Assembly: GCA_003993805.1 (NCBI GenBank)
Contig: RSEF01000005.1
Coordinates: 42,278,427 to 42,342,426, forward strand
DNA length: 64,000 nucleotides
Origin: Himantopus leucocephalus
Lineage: Eukaryota > Chordata > Aves > Charadriiformes > Recurvirostridae
Direction of reading: 5' to 3'
How positions within the stretch are numbered: position 1 is the stretch's first letter; each line of letters opens with the position of its first letter. Position numbers and translations under genes: made by a program. Below, piece after piece: positions 11,440 through 22,385 of this stretch. Under the pieces are notes generated by a model. It was not told where the DNA came from. It saw only the letters and a list, made by a program, of their open reading frames with translations, and made no database searches.

Positions 11440-11890
11440 TACCCTACAAACCATCTTGTGCCCTATTTGGCCTCTACACCTCCTGCTTCTCTTCTCTCCT
11501 TGCCCCTGTACTTACTGAGCCAGGCTCCATCTCCCTCCCTGTCCTGTCCCATACTGCTGTGTCAACTGTGTTGCCCCACCCTTATGCGTATCCTGTGGCC
11601 TGCCATCCTGCTCCTCTCTGTCCTCTCATCTCTGCCTGCTTCCATCCTTGTCGTCTGACTCAGGCTTCACCTGCTCTCCTGCTCACCTCACTGCTTTTCA
11701 TTTTACCACACACACTCAGCTCCAGCATCCGCCCTCCTCCCTATCATTTCCCAATTTGAGGCTCTCCTGCCTCACCTTCCCCTATTAATCCGTCTATTCC
11801 CATCAGCTTCTCCCTCTATCTGCTCTCTTCTATTCCCCCACTTCCCATTTCAGCCCTTGTGTTTGCCCTGTTACATTCTCAGGAGACCCC
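11440..11890. repeat. Pyrimidine-rich low-complexity block
   Basis: About 450 bp is heavily biased to C and T on the plus strand, with repeated CTCC, TCCC and TTCTC words and few purine runs. This explains the 116-codon S/P/L-rich open frame across it, so that frame is not taken as a gene. Such blocks can adopt triplex structures. Confidence 0.6.
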
Positions 11891-12649
11891 AAATCCACAC
11901 ATCTCTGTGTGGATGCTGAAGCTGTTTGCCTTCCTCTCTTGTACAGCATCATTAATTTCTCATTTTAATCATTCTCTCTGATTAACTGTAATATTAAAGC
12001 TAAAAAAAGAGTTACAGATAAACAGTAACACAACACCCCGATGAGATGTAGGATGTTATGGATTCCTCTCTTTAGTACCTATCAAACAGACTGGCCCATC
12101 CCTGAAGGCCAGAGCGCAGGGTGCAGTACTGCCAGGCATCCAGCCATTGCTTGAGATTCCCAGACTTAAGCCTTGGGCATCTCAAACAGTGCATCTTGCC
12201 CCCTATTTAATGATAAAAACTACGCTTCTTGAAGGGACTAAAGAATCTCCAAAGATATGATCTCATTATTTGAAAGCACTTGTATGGAGAATGGTTAGCT
12301 TTATAGAAGGAGAGCCTGCTGTGAACGAGAGGGATACCTGACTGGAGTACTGATTTGTGCCTCCATGGCGCAGAGTTGTCAATGCAGAGCATTCACATTC
12401 CCACAGGGGCAGCAGACTGGGCCAAAGGTATGGTGGAGTTTACTTTCACCTCCTTTCTAGCAATCACTGGATCACTTCCAATGACTTCTCCCTTGTCTCT
12501 CAAAAATGTAAAAAAGGAAAGCACCGCGATCATGAGAGGGTGTTTGCGTTCTCCTCTGGTTTGCCCCTTGTTTCTGAGGCCCTAGAATTTCAAAGCAAGA
12601 TTTTATTTTAGTTTAAGGGAATTTTTGTGTGTGTTTTAAAATGGTTTGT
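11891..12649. other. Gene-free unique sequence
   Basis: No gene or clear repeat seen. Frames are shorter than 90 codons and overlap one another in different phases. Confidence 0.45.
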
Positions 12650-12790
12650 CCTCTGGGACTATTTTTCCTCGCTCCCATCGTTTCTGTTTCCATGGCAACT
12701 ACAGCTGGCTCAGATGTGCTGTTGCCATGGCAACTGTCTGGTCCTTTTTTCAAATGATGCAGTGAAACAGGAATGATATTTGCATCCCCA
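12650..12790. promoter_or_regulatory. Regulatory module: twin palindromic RFX X-boxes plus POU octamer
   Basis: GTTTCCATGGCAAC lies at 12,686-12,699 and the perfectly palindromic GTTGCCATGGCAAC at 12,721-12,734, with start points 35 bp apart. The second is the textbook high-affinity RFX dimer site. An octamer, ATTTGCAT, follows at 12,778-12,785. Three strong motifs within 100 bp, in sequence with no coding frame, suggest an enhancer or a distal promoter. RFX1-3 act in neural, ciliary and endocrine tissues; which of these applies is unknown here. Chance occurrence of the two sites so close together is unlikely, but function is inferred. Confidence 0.5.
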
Positions 12791-14299
12791 ATGCTGTATG
12801 GAACAAATCTCTTTCACCACTCATGGGGAAGACATAAGACAACTGTATAAAATCAGCACAAAATCCAATCTAAATCCTCTCGGAGAGGGTTTTAGACAGC
12901 TGCTGATATGAGAGAATTGCAAAGAAATTGGGCTTTTCCATTCACGGGCTTAGGGGGGGACTGGCACTTGACTGGCATTTTCAAAGTCTCTTCTGGGCAA
13001 AGCGGTATACTGGGAAGTACCCATATGGGAAGAACACAAGATTTACCAGGAACAGCTAATTCACATAAAAGCTATCACATCTTGTTTTCTACAAGATCTT
13101 AAGATAAATTATTATGTGTTAAGAAACACACGGTAAAATATACCTCGGTATTTCATCCTAAAGAAAAGGTCAAAGCTTGCATTACTCATGATATGGCCAA
13201 CATAAGATGCCTGGGTCCCTCTTAGATGTATACTGCTATAGATTCACAGAATCATCATGGTTTCCTTTAATTGTCCATCTCCTTGTATCTCCCGCTCTGC
13301 ATGCGTACCCCCCCATATATCGTGGAGGAGGTGCCATGCAGATGCATGGCAACAAACCACAAGATGCCATAACTCTGCCTGCTCATCCCAAGACACGGTA
13401 CCAGAGGTGTGTTTCTTTTCTGTGACACTGGGCAAAAAAAGAGACAATGGTATGATTTATTGTGTGGGATGTTTAAGGGCTTTTGTCTTGACTTTTAACT
13501 TCCTTGTGTCATCTGCATGTGCCTGACTTTGCTTTGTTCTGTGTCTTTTTTGTTTGTTTTTCTTTTTTCTATCTTGTTGCTACTGCTGGGACAAATTGGG
13601 AAGAAAGACATAGACAGGCCTCTCCGCAAGGCTCCACTGGTTCTGTCCTCTTCACTTGTCTTCCGTAGCTTCCCCAAGGATTATGATGTTCATAACAGGT
13701 AACAAAAGACAACAACTGTGCAATGGAGCACTGTGGGGAAAATGAGTATATTTCCTTGGGGAAGCAAGGAGCTGGCACCTCTCTTTTATACCACCAGCAG
13801 CTGTCCATGCGCTGTGCTGGGTTTTGTCATGCTGCTGGGCTGAACACGATCTCCTGGAGGGGTGCAGTTGAATCTGAATGTTTTGCTTTGCAGATGGGCA
13901 CTGTCCCAGCTGCCTCGCTTGCAACAGTCACAGTCTGAAAGACTGAATTCCTCAACTAGTGCGTGGCTTTGAGGTGAAGTACCTTTGGTATCTATCCCAT
14001 CAGGAAAGACCATTTAAAACCAGTGCTGTTAGTAGAAAGGAGTAGGAAGAAGCAGGAATAAGTAAAGAGCAAAAATCACCATGGGCTTCAGGCAGGTGCT
14101 GCTAATTATTTATCTGCAGTGTACAAGCCTAGCCTCTCTTAAGGCACAGGACATATACAGTGCACCTTATTTTTTAACCATTTTGCCCTATAAACCTCCA
14201 TCCACTTCGACTGTTGTCTCCAGGACTTACTTGGTCCCATTAGCCAACAGAACATTGTAAGCAGTCATGAACAAATCTAATCTACCACCTAATGTCAGA
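12791..14299. other. Gene-free unique sequence
   Basis: No gene recognised. A 20-base CR1-tail-like string (ATTCACAGAATCATCATGG) near 13,241-13,260 is too short to call. T-rich tracts occur at 13,540-13,570. The overlapping frames on both strands at 13.5-14.0 kb are short and unrelated to any family I know. Confidence 0.45.
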
Positions 14300-14450
14300 G
14301 GAAGATCATTATCCTTACTAGGCAGACGAGATGTAAAAGCCAGGAAACTTGCCTAAATGCAAGTGGTTTACATGAACACAAGGACTGGAACTCAGGAGCC
14401 TTCTGCTCAGCCATCACATCCCTTCGCTGAAACCCTGGTGCCTTATCACT
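14300..14450 (-). repeat. MIR/CORE-SINE-like fragment
   Basis: Read on the plus strand the blocks are CATTATCCTTACTAGGCAGA, then CCAGGAAACTTGCCTAAATG, GGACTGGAACTCAGGAGCC, and a terminal CTGGTGCCTTATCAC. This parallels antisense MIR (ttatccc... acagatgagg... aaac... cttgccc... gaactcagg). It is strongly diverged, as expected of an ancient copy in a bird. Confidence 0.45.
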
Positions 14451-14624
14451 TCATTTTGTGCCCAGAGCTTTTAAGCAGTAACACAACTCTGCCATCCAAA
14501 TGCAGTAAAAGCCTCAATGTGTAAGTAACAGATCAAAAGTAACTTCTGGATAAGATGCTAAGTTCTGTGTGGTTTTCCTTCCTTATTTTGGGGATATTCA
14601 ACAAAACTCACCTTTCGCTTCAAG

Positions 14625-15412
14625 AATGATGGAATCAATATGCTTTGCCATCATTTATGTTGGAAGGAGGACCATAATACAGCACTCCTTCAATTACAGA
14701 AGATGGAATCAATACATTTCACCTCCATTTATGTGGTTAAGGTCTAAGTCAGCATGGCCCACCCTTTATTTATAGGGGCGGCCTCAATACAGCTTGCTTT
14801 CATTTAATGGGGAGGAACTAATATGTCTTGCTTTCACTTATGGGGGGTGGTAAGGAGAGAATCAATACAGCCAACATCATTTATTGGGGAGGGATCTATA
14901 GATCTCACCTTGATTTACTGAGGAGATCAATATCGCAACCTTCATTAAAGTGGGTGGTATGTTGGACTGAATAAGGTTCATCTGCTTTTAGAGCAAATTG
15001 ACAGAATATGGTTCTTCATGTATGTGGAGATGATTCAGCACAGCCTTCATATATATAAGGCTTGGGCAGCATATGGTTCACCAGCTAACACAGGGATGCA
15101 TGGAGTTCAGCTCAACATTAGGTCTGGAAAGACAGGGGCGGGTTCAATACATAGGGATTGTGGATGCTGCACGGTAGACCTTCCTGACTCAGAAGTCTGT
15201 CTGTGCTTTCCCATTTATAAGAGGCGCAGATTCAATTTGACTTTGTAGTTAAGTGTGTGGAAGCCTGGATTCAGTATAATACATCTTCCTTTACAGGAGA
15301 TGGTCTCAAGATAGTTCTTCATTTATGCAGAGATAGATTTGGTGGTGTTCTCCCTCATTTACAAAAGCTGGATTCACTGTTCCTCATCATGCTTTACAGG
15401 GAGCTAATATGA
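14625..15412 (+). repeat. Diverged tandem array, period about 35 bp, about 20 units
   Basis: A word like GAATCAATACAGC recurs with a following CTTTCATTTATGGGGAGG. Anchor positions are near 14,633, 14,673, 14,707, 14,746, 14,782, 14,818, 14,860, 14,895, 14,925, 14,967, 15,002, 15,032 and 15,068. After a less regular stretch they resume at 15,141, 15,229, 15,268, 15,303, 15,336, 15,370 and 15,402. Spacings are mostly 30-42 bp. Each unit keeps an (A/G)ATTCA(A/G)TA head, a pyrimidine-rich middle and a CATTTATGGGG(A/T) end. The units are far too different to be a young minisatellite, so the array is old. No protein is implied, because periods vary and stops are frequent. Confidence 0.65.
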
Positions 15413-16860
15413 ACTGTAAATTAATTGCAGGAGTAGAGAAAAGGGTATGATTTATTCCAGGACCACAACATTGTGGCAGCCTATCTGAATGTGTGAGAAG
15501 GAAGTGCTTCTTTACAGCTCCTCAGAGCACAGTGAAGCAGGGATAGTAGGTATGTTGCTCTGAAGAAAGGGGAAGATGGCATAAGATCCCAAGCAACTTC
15601 TACACCAGCTCTGCTACTGGTATGATTTTTCTTTGCAGCATCACACAGTCTGCAGAAGTAGCTGATCTCACTGCATTTTAGAGCTGCTAATTCAGGCCTA
15701 AAGCGTGTTGTCTTTATCTCCAAAAGACACTAATCACCATCCTTCATATCATCCTCCCTCAAAAGAGCTCAAAGCCCAGCTGAAAAGAGTGCAGCCTGTC
15801 CTCTGATCACCTAGTAAACATCTACCTCCCCAGGACTGTTTGCGGTGCTCTGGACACCACAGCAGGGAGCCTCTCATATTTAGGCTACTGATTTGATAGG
15901 AGCTCAGATTATCAGTGACCAGAAGTAAATGCTAGTTGATGCAGCCAGGGGGGTTGCATGATACAAGTTAGGGGGCATCAGTACAATTCCTGGAGGAGAT
16001 ATGTCAGAGCAACTTAGGAAAAAATATCAACCCAAGTGCCCACCCTGCTGGATTTCTCAGCAGGGAGCCTATGGACTGAAAGGACCCCAGAAATCGAACT
16101 GCCCTGTCACTTTTCATTATATGCAATAGCTACATGGCATACAAGCACCTGCAGCTCCCATTTCAAGGTGAAAAGATAAAAAGCAAATAGAGAGCACTTT
16201 AATACCACCATAGAAATACAGGGTATTGAAAACATGGCAATCCCTGCTGGCCTCTCCTTTTTCCTGGGCACTATGAGGAAATGGGCAAGCATGAGGTGAG
16301 GAACCAAAAGCACACTGGTTTTGAGTCAGGCCCGCTGCTTCTTTTGGCTGACGAAAGGCTGCAGCAGATTTCTAGGAGGCAGAAGGTGGAATGTGCCTTT
16401 TCCATCCCCGAAGCAGCAGGCACGTTTATTTTCATCACTGCATTGCATCAGCATCACTGCTTCTCCATGCTGGCTGCTTGTAGTGCTGTACTTAAAACTG
16501 TGCGTGTCTCTATGTGCAATAGAGCTTTTCACAGTCTGGCCTTTTATATGCTACTGGGTTAGCTAGGTAGGCAGGCTGAGTGTGAGAATGCCCGTTTGCA
16601 TGCAAAGAGTAGTTCTGTTAGAAATAGGATAATTCCACAGAGAGTTTCCTTTTCTTCCAAGGCTCTCGTGTCTCCTACACTCTTATCCTCAAAGACCCTG
16701 CCTCTTCCCTCTTTCTGTTTCTTTTCAATCCAAAATTTAACATCAGTGTTTCTGAATCTCCCTTGCTTTATGCCCTAGTGTCCTGGCTTTGCCCCCTACC
16801 TTCCTTCTATTTCTCCCTGGAGTCTTTCTTTAAAATGCCCTTCCTTAGACCTCTAAGTAA
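15413..16860. other. Gene-free unique sequence
   Basis: No gene or repeat recognised. Frames of up to 93 codons overlap on both strands at 16.3-16.6 kb and have no domain or start context. Confidence 0.45.
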
Positions 16861-16864
16861 GCTT

Positions 16865-16904
16865 CTCTATATTGTCAAAAACTTCCTCTATATTGTCAAA
16901 AACT
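16865..16904. repeat. Short tandem duplication (19-bp unit, 21-bp period)
   Basis: CTCTATATTGTCAAAAACT occurs at 16,865-16,883 and again at 16,886-16,904 without a mismatch. It is a recent local duplication. Confidence 0.85.
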
Positions 16905-17339
16905 ATGAACATCCTCCAGTCACCTCCATAAACCTATGTAATGTTGTATTATATCTGTTGCTAGTCTAATATAGCAATAAATTAGAGAAAGAGTCATTCA
17001 GTCGGTCAGCCTTTTTTCTGAAAGCTTTCTGAGAAATCTTCAGCAGCTATGGATGACTGTGTGAGTTCTGCTGCTACTGAATTCTTGAGGCACACAATAC
17101 AGCCAGAGTCTCCCATCACTACTCGGATGAACTCATGGACTGTGATTTGGAAAAGGGCCAGACATGTGGAGGGGATCCAACAGGCTACCTCGGAAATTAT
17201 TGCAAATTCCATCCCGAAGTGGTATAAAGCAAGGGAAGGAATAAGAATACCCTCCTTAGGGCAGAAGTGTGCCTTAATTACAGAATGCAAGAGACCACAC
17301 GGTATGATGATGGGCTTCTTAGAATAATCAGAATTAATA

Positions 17340-17505
17340 TCCAGCTCTTACATGCTGCTTTTTGTTAGAAGATTTCAAAGTGCTTCACCAGTGGCACAAA
17401 AATGATGATGCTTGGCCAAAACCAGCCAGTGGCAGGACCACAAATGGAAAACAGCTGTCCCAAGCGTCCTGGGAGAGTGTGCTAGTTCCTAGCCATACTT
17501 TCTCC
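17340..17505 (-). repeat. MIR/CORE-SINE-like fragment
   Basis: The plus-strand blocks are AGATTTCAAAGTGCTTCACC, then GCTTGGCCAAAACCAGCCAG, TGGCAGGACCACAAATGG, and GTCCTGGGAGAGTGTGCTAG. They follow the antisense order of an old amniote SINE (tctcaaagcgctttac... cttgcccaaggtca... cagccagtggcagagc... gtcctgactcccagtgtgct). Diverged. Confidence 0.45.
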
Positions 17506-19940
17506 CATAAAAGGAATACGAAGTGAGTTCAGCTTCTTGCACGCACTGACTGTAAATAAGTAGAAGGGCAGGTATGAATCCTTTCAGGGGTCACCTTCAT
17601 AAAAAAAAACCTGTTTTCTGCTTCCTCCAGGCATGCATGTAAAGGCTGCATGGCAGAGCTGCTCAGGGTGTGTTCTCCCCCTGTGTTTCTGCTTTAGTCT
17701 ACCATAGCAGCCACTGCAGCTTGGGCACAGCTTAGAGCAAGCCTAACCTGCACGGGGAAAAAAACCTACTTCCACTCACTTCTAACTTAAGGCAACACCA
17801 ACTCCTCTTCTTTGTCTTGGTGTGAGCAGATGAGCAAATTCGGTGCAGTGATTGAGAGGTGTTATTTTGTGATCTGCAATGTATTTTAACACCTTTTCAA
17901 CGTGAGATGACCATGCAGGCTTTTTGCACTCTTTCCATATCTATTTGATTGTGCTTTCAGAAGCTGTAAACAGGGACACAATAACAGTCTTCCGTCTGCA
18001 CGGACGGAGCCTTGCTCTGCATTATTCATACATTTCCTTCCTGTTTCACACAGTTATGTCAGTCCTCATTCAGGCAAAATTCATGTTAAATGATTCACGC
18101 TCTTTCTCTATACATGTCTTTCTCTTTTTCTCTGTCTTTGAAATGGGAATGAGAGGAAAAATGTAAAAAAAGAACCTGTGATTAGACTTCTCTCTCCCCT
18201 TTTCCTTCTTCCCTCAGTCAGACCCCAGTTCTCAATGACATCTATATCTGGCCTCTTGATTTCAGTGTGTCTGACGCAGAAGAAAATGGAGGCATAGGAG
18301 CCATCATTGTTAAAAAGTCCATCAGTATTGTCCTGTTATGCACTGATTAATCCTGATTTCTGATACTAAAGAAAGAAACCCCCCATCTGTGTATCCTCTT
18401 TGCCCCTGCCAGAGATCTGTACTATCCTCTCTTTCTCCTTTTCTTGCGCTGCCCTGCCGTCAGAACGTCTGCTCTGAAAAGCTTCTACACCTATCTTAGG
18501 AGCATTCAAAGGATATTAGTGGCAATTGCTCCAGGGCCTTTCACTTGCTGGGTGTTGTGCAGTTCTGTCTTGCTACTTTCATTACTTGATATTCATATGG
18601 GATTAATAGAAGGGCCAGCAAGAAGGCATGACTTGTGGCATTCTGTATACAGGGATGAATCCCAGCTTTGTGGTTAGTCTTTTTCAACTTGCATATGATG
18701 CAGCTGAATGTCTTAACCCACAGTTGCCTGATTAACTCTCCAACATTATATCAAGAGATGACTGAGGTGCTGATGATAGGTTGAAGGAAGCAACCAAGGA
18801 GAATGGCAGGGCTGGCATGAGTCTCTCTGATTGCTGGGGCCTGTCTTCACTAGCACATTGGTTTGCCCCACAGGGAAGCTATCAAAGCCCAGGAGGGTTT
18901 TAGATTACCATACGTGCCAGTGTCCAAGACTGCATTTTTCTATCTTGATGTGGCTGAAAGGTTGCAACCATTCCTCTTGGAGCAGGAATCCCTACTGTCA
19001 TCTATGAATTATGTCATGCTCAAAGTGCTCTAAAGCACTGCATCAGGAGATACACTCTAAATGCACTAAAAAACTGAAACTACTGCAGAATGCAGATGAC
19101 TGCCAGCTAAATAGACTTTCTCACTGGGAACTACCAGCGCTCGCCAAACTGCAGTGGGTGGTCATTGCTTTTCTTGGGGAATGTGAAATGTTTGTTCGGT
19201 TCAGTAGAGCCCTGAGTGAGACCTGTGTAACTGAGAGATACCTACCTCCCACCGAGATCCTGCAGCACCGTAGTCAGCAGAGGCACTTCCACTGATGCCC
19301 TGCCTGTATGGACGAGGGGGCTGTGTGCTCCTGGCAGGGCAAGCCCCATAAAAGAGTCTTAGTTTAGGGATTTTTTTTCTCCTTCTGGTCCTGAAATATA
19401 TTTGTATTTTACATTTCACCTGTTGGATTTTAGGCTCTGCTACAAAAGCCACCTACTTTACTGGACTTCTGGAGCAGAAACTCTCCTGCTGGAACCAGCC
19501 AGTTTAGTCCAATTATACTGTTACCTTTTCTCTAAAATTGGCCCACGTCAGAGACTTACGGGGAAGGTGGAGACACACCATTGAAGACAGATGGCTTGAG
19601 TAATATAGATAGTAGTTTTCAATTACAGAGCTTTGTTTTGTGAAGACTTTGTAATGTTGCCGAGAAATTATCCTTTGTAAGGATTTTCAGTATATGTACT
19701 TGTTATCTAGAAATGGAGCAGGTGTGGCTTTTTGCATTGAGAAAATTAGGGAATAAAGCAAGCAAAAAAGACTGATTTGAGTATTTTTCCTGATATTGAT
19801 AATAAATCTCTTTAATCTTTCTCATATTCTTCCTGCCTAAAGCCTTTTGAAACAATGTGAACATTTCCTTGTGGTCTTTACAGTTTAGACACCTGTAAGC
19901 ACATCATGGTGCTTTTCCACATTAGGCAATTTTTCTAGCA
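17506..19940. other. Gene-free unique sequence
   Basis: Nothing recognisable. Short frames only. The sequence has ordinary complexity with T-rich patches. Confidence 0.45.
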
Positions 19941-20004
19941 GCATCAGCCAAAGGAAGCTGTCTGGTGCCAAGGAAGCTGTGTAATTGCGAAACTGTGAAG
20001 CAAG

Positions 20005-20076
20005 ACACACCAAGAGGAATGGGAATTGTTTTATTCCTTCACACACCAAGAGAAATGGGAATTGTTTTATCCCCTC
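20005..20076. repeat. Tandem duplication, 36-bp unit
   Basis: ACACACCAAGAGGAATGGGA starts one unit at 20,005. ACACACCAAGAGAAATGGGA starts the next at 20,041. Both continue into ATTGTTTTAT. Only a few differences separate the copies, so the duplication is fairly recent. Confidence 0.85.
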
Positions 20077-20267
20077 CCAACCCTGCCCCATTCTGTGCAA
20101 ATTCATTTTCAGAGCGATGATTATCCTGACGGCTGGGTAAGCTCACTTGGGCTTGCCCTTGCTGGACTGTATCAATTAGTCCTAATCTCCATTGCTCATG
20201 ATGCACATTTCTGAGTGGCTTCTTGGCTCAGTTCAGGTGTAGGATCCTCTTTTATCGGGTTACGACC

Positions 20268-20303
20268 AGCTTTATGCTGGCCTCCAACTTTATGCTGGCC
20301 TCC
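20268..20303. repeat. Tandem duplication, 18-bp unit
   Basis: AGCTTTATGCTGGCCTCC at 20,268-20,285 is followed directly by AACTTTATGCTGGCCTCC at 20,286-20,303. This is a third local duplication within 360 bp, the first being GCCAAAGGAAGCTGT / GCCAAGGAAGCTGT near 19,947-19,980. Confidence 0.85.
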
Positions 20304-21585
20304 AGCAATGCGTGGAATAGTTTCCTGGCCCTGCCTGTGTCTGCGATCCCTACACCTGGCTGCTTCTTTGGGGTAAGGGGGGAACACTGACAGTTGTGAC
20401 GCTGTGCCTTTCCCTGCCATCCCTTTTTTGCATTCAGAACCCCTCCAGGGACCCAAATCCATCTTCCACACTGAGTGGTGATGCTGGGAAGGGGAGAGGA
20501 GGGACTGCAGCCTGATTTCCAGGGGGACTGCACTGCTCATCAAAGGGACTGTATCCAGGCAACCTGCTTCCCCTGCCTGAGACAAGCACACACAGCTGGG
20601 ACTTTGGAAAACTAAGAATAAGCTACTGTAAAGAGTAGGCTAGGGGGAGGGGCATGTTATTTTGAGCAGGTTATTTCTGCCCTGGTGTCAGCGTGACACT
20701 GGGCCCAGCTACAGTAGCCAATGGAGTCACCCAGCTGCTCCTTTTTGGGTCCCCACCAAGAGAAGGGAAAGGAAGCGGCTTGTTCATCCTCCCACAAGAC
20801 CAGGACGGGGAAAGGCTTGCCCTGCCACTTTCAGGAGCCGTTACCCAGGTTCTGTGGGAGGAGGAGGAGAGTGCACTGTAACCTTACCTCCTGGGGCACC
20901 ATGAGGAGACATCCTGTATTGTTTGGAAAGCTCAAGTCCTGCATATCTTAAGGGCCAAAACTATAAATGTATGGACAGACACAGGCACACACAGGCAGAG
21001 ATGCCATGAGCCCTTGGAGCACCCCATGCTCAGGTCCTCTGCAGCTGAGCACCTCAGGAGTTGGTACTTTATTGCCTGGGTGACAGCTACATTGCTTTCT
21101 ACCAGCACCAGGTGTAAGTGAGTTTTAGATCCTGCACTCCTGCTTTGACCAAGGTTCTAGGATTTGGGCCCAGTTTCAGACCTCACTTGATGCTTTACCA
21201 GCTAGGAGCTGGGGCTGGCTGCCATCAGCTTGCAAAGCACAGGAAAAACCTCTCCACGCTGGCTGTCTCAACTCTCTCCCTAAAGACCTGCCTTTCTCCA
21301 GGACACATCACCCTCCCGTTGGCCAGATGTTCACCCTTCACTGGCAACTCCCATCCGATGGGAAGGTAAGAGGTGTGTTCTCTAAGTTCTAAGTGGAGCT
21401 GCCTACATGCCTTCTCCTGATGCCTGTAGGACGTGGGCCTGGCTTTGACGTGTAGGGATTGCCCAGGGGAAGAGGAAGCCCATGGCCTTTTGGTGAAAGA
21501 TTCTCCAGGCTTGCAATATGAGGGAAGTAAAATTGCTTTCCATTCCCATTTCCTCTTTTTCTCAGTCATGCTCCAACAGTGCACA
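20304..21585. other. Gene-free unique sequence
   Basis: No gene recognised. A 131-codon minus-strand frame at 20,196-20,591 and a 157-codon minus-strand frame at 21,225-21,698 are open but have no domain. The second runs through the antisense of a pyrimidine-rich block, which explains its K/E/G-rich start. Confidence 0.4.
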
Positions 21586-21589
21586 TCCT

Positions 21590-21712
21590 CCTTCACCTCA
21601 CTTAGTCCCCTTTGCATACCACAATTCTCATCCTCTCTCCCCACCTCTTTTCCTACTCTTCCTTTACCCTCCCCTCTTTCCTTCTCTGCCTCCTTCACAT
21701 CTGCTTTCAGAT
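21590..21712. repeat. Pyrimidine-rich low-complexity tract
   Basis: C/T-rich words (CTCTCCCCACCTCTTTTCC, CCCTCCCCTCTTTCCTTC) dominate about 120 bp. Such tracts can form triplex DNA. Confidence 0.65.
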
Positions 21713-21930
21713 CTGAACCCCATCACCCTGTCTGTATGGGCTGGCAAGCCTGCTTAATAAGCAGAGCTAGGCTAGGAGAAGCTCCTACCCACGGCCCAGG
21801 CATTTCCTGACCTTTCAAGTGCCCCTCTCGGAGGAGTACCCCAGTTGCCTGCCCTTTGGCTTTTTTCAGTGCTTTCTAACCTGTGACTGTGTAGCTCACA
21901 AAGTGCCATTTGCCAAGAGGAGAGAAATAC

Positions 21931-21955
21931 GCTGGGGGGGAGGTGGGGGGGGTGG
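21931..21955. repeat. G-rich tract, G-quadruplex candidate
   Basis: GCTGGGGGGGAGGTGGGGGG contains several closely spaced G runs of three or more, enough for an intramolecular G-quadruplex. Confidence 0.6.
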
Positions 21956-22224
21956 AAAGAGCATTAAGGAGCTAAAAATAACCATGGGTCAACTCTGAAT
22001 GAGCCTGAGGCACTCCTCCTCCCCCAGCCCCCAGCTGATGCCGCAGTCAAAGAGAGGACAAGCAGCCATGAAGAATTCTCTCTGTCTTCAGCAGCAGCTC
22101 CTCTCCCTTCCCTCAGGGCATCCCTGCTGCCAGGACAGGGATTGCCACACTGCTATAGAAAGAGGAAAACAAAACAAATGAAAAGGAATCTGCCCCAAAA
22201 TAACCCCTCTGCCTCCTGGCACCA

Positions 22225-22385
22225 TGTCAGCCACAGAAAGTTTTGTGAATTGGAGACGTTAGGCAGGAAAAGACCTATTAGTTCCCATCGACTCTCCAAC
22301 CAGGGGGGTGGGAGAAGGAGAGGTTAGTGCCAGATTATCCCCTCCAGCCTATTTCAGTCAAGTATATTCAGATAGGAAATTCTCC
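22225..22385 (-). repeat. Old CR1-type LINE fragment (3' region)
   Basis: Plus-strand words TTTTGTGAATTGGAGACG, GGAAAAGACCTATTAG, TCCCATCGACTCTCCAACC and CCAGATTATCCCCTCC parallel the antisense 3' region of old avian and reptilian CR1 copies (gaattggagatgg... aaaagacctattag... gtcatctagtccat...). There is no open frame and the fragment is well diverged. CR1 is the dominant LINE of birds, in line with the host assignment. Confidence 0.45.

Noticed and set aside
11409..11759. 116-codon S/P/L-rich plus-strand frame
   Set aside because: It is explained by the pyrimidine-rich low-complexity block. No domain.
13238..13262. CR1 3'-tail-like string (ATTCACAGAATCATCATGG)
   Set aside because: About 20 bases only; the expected CR1 sequence does not follow.
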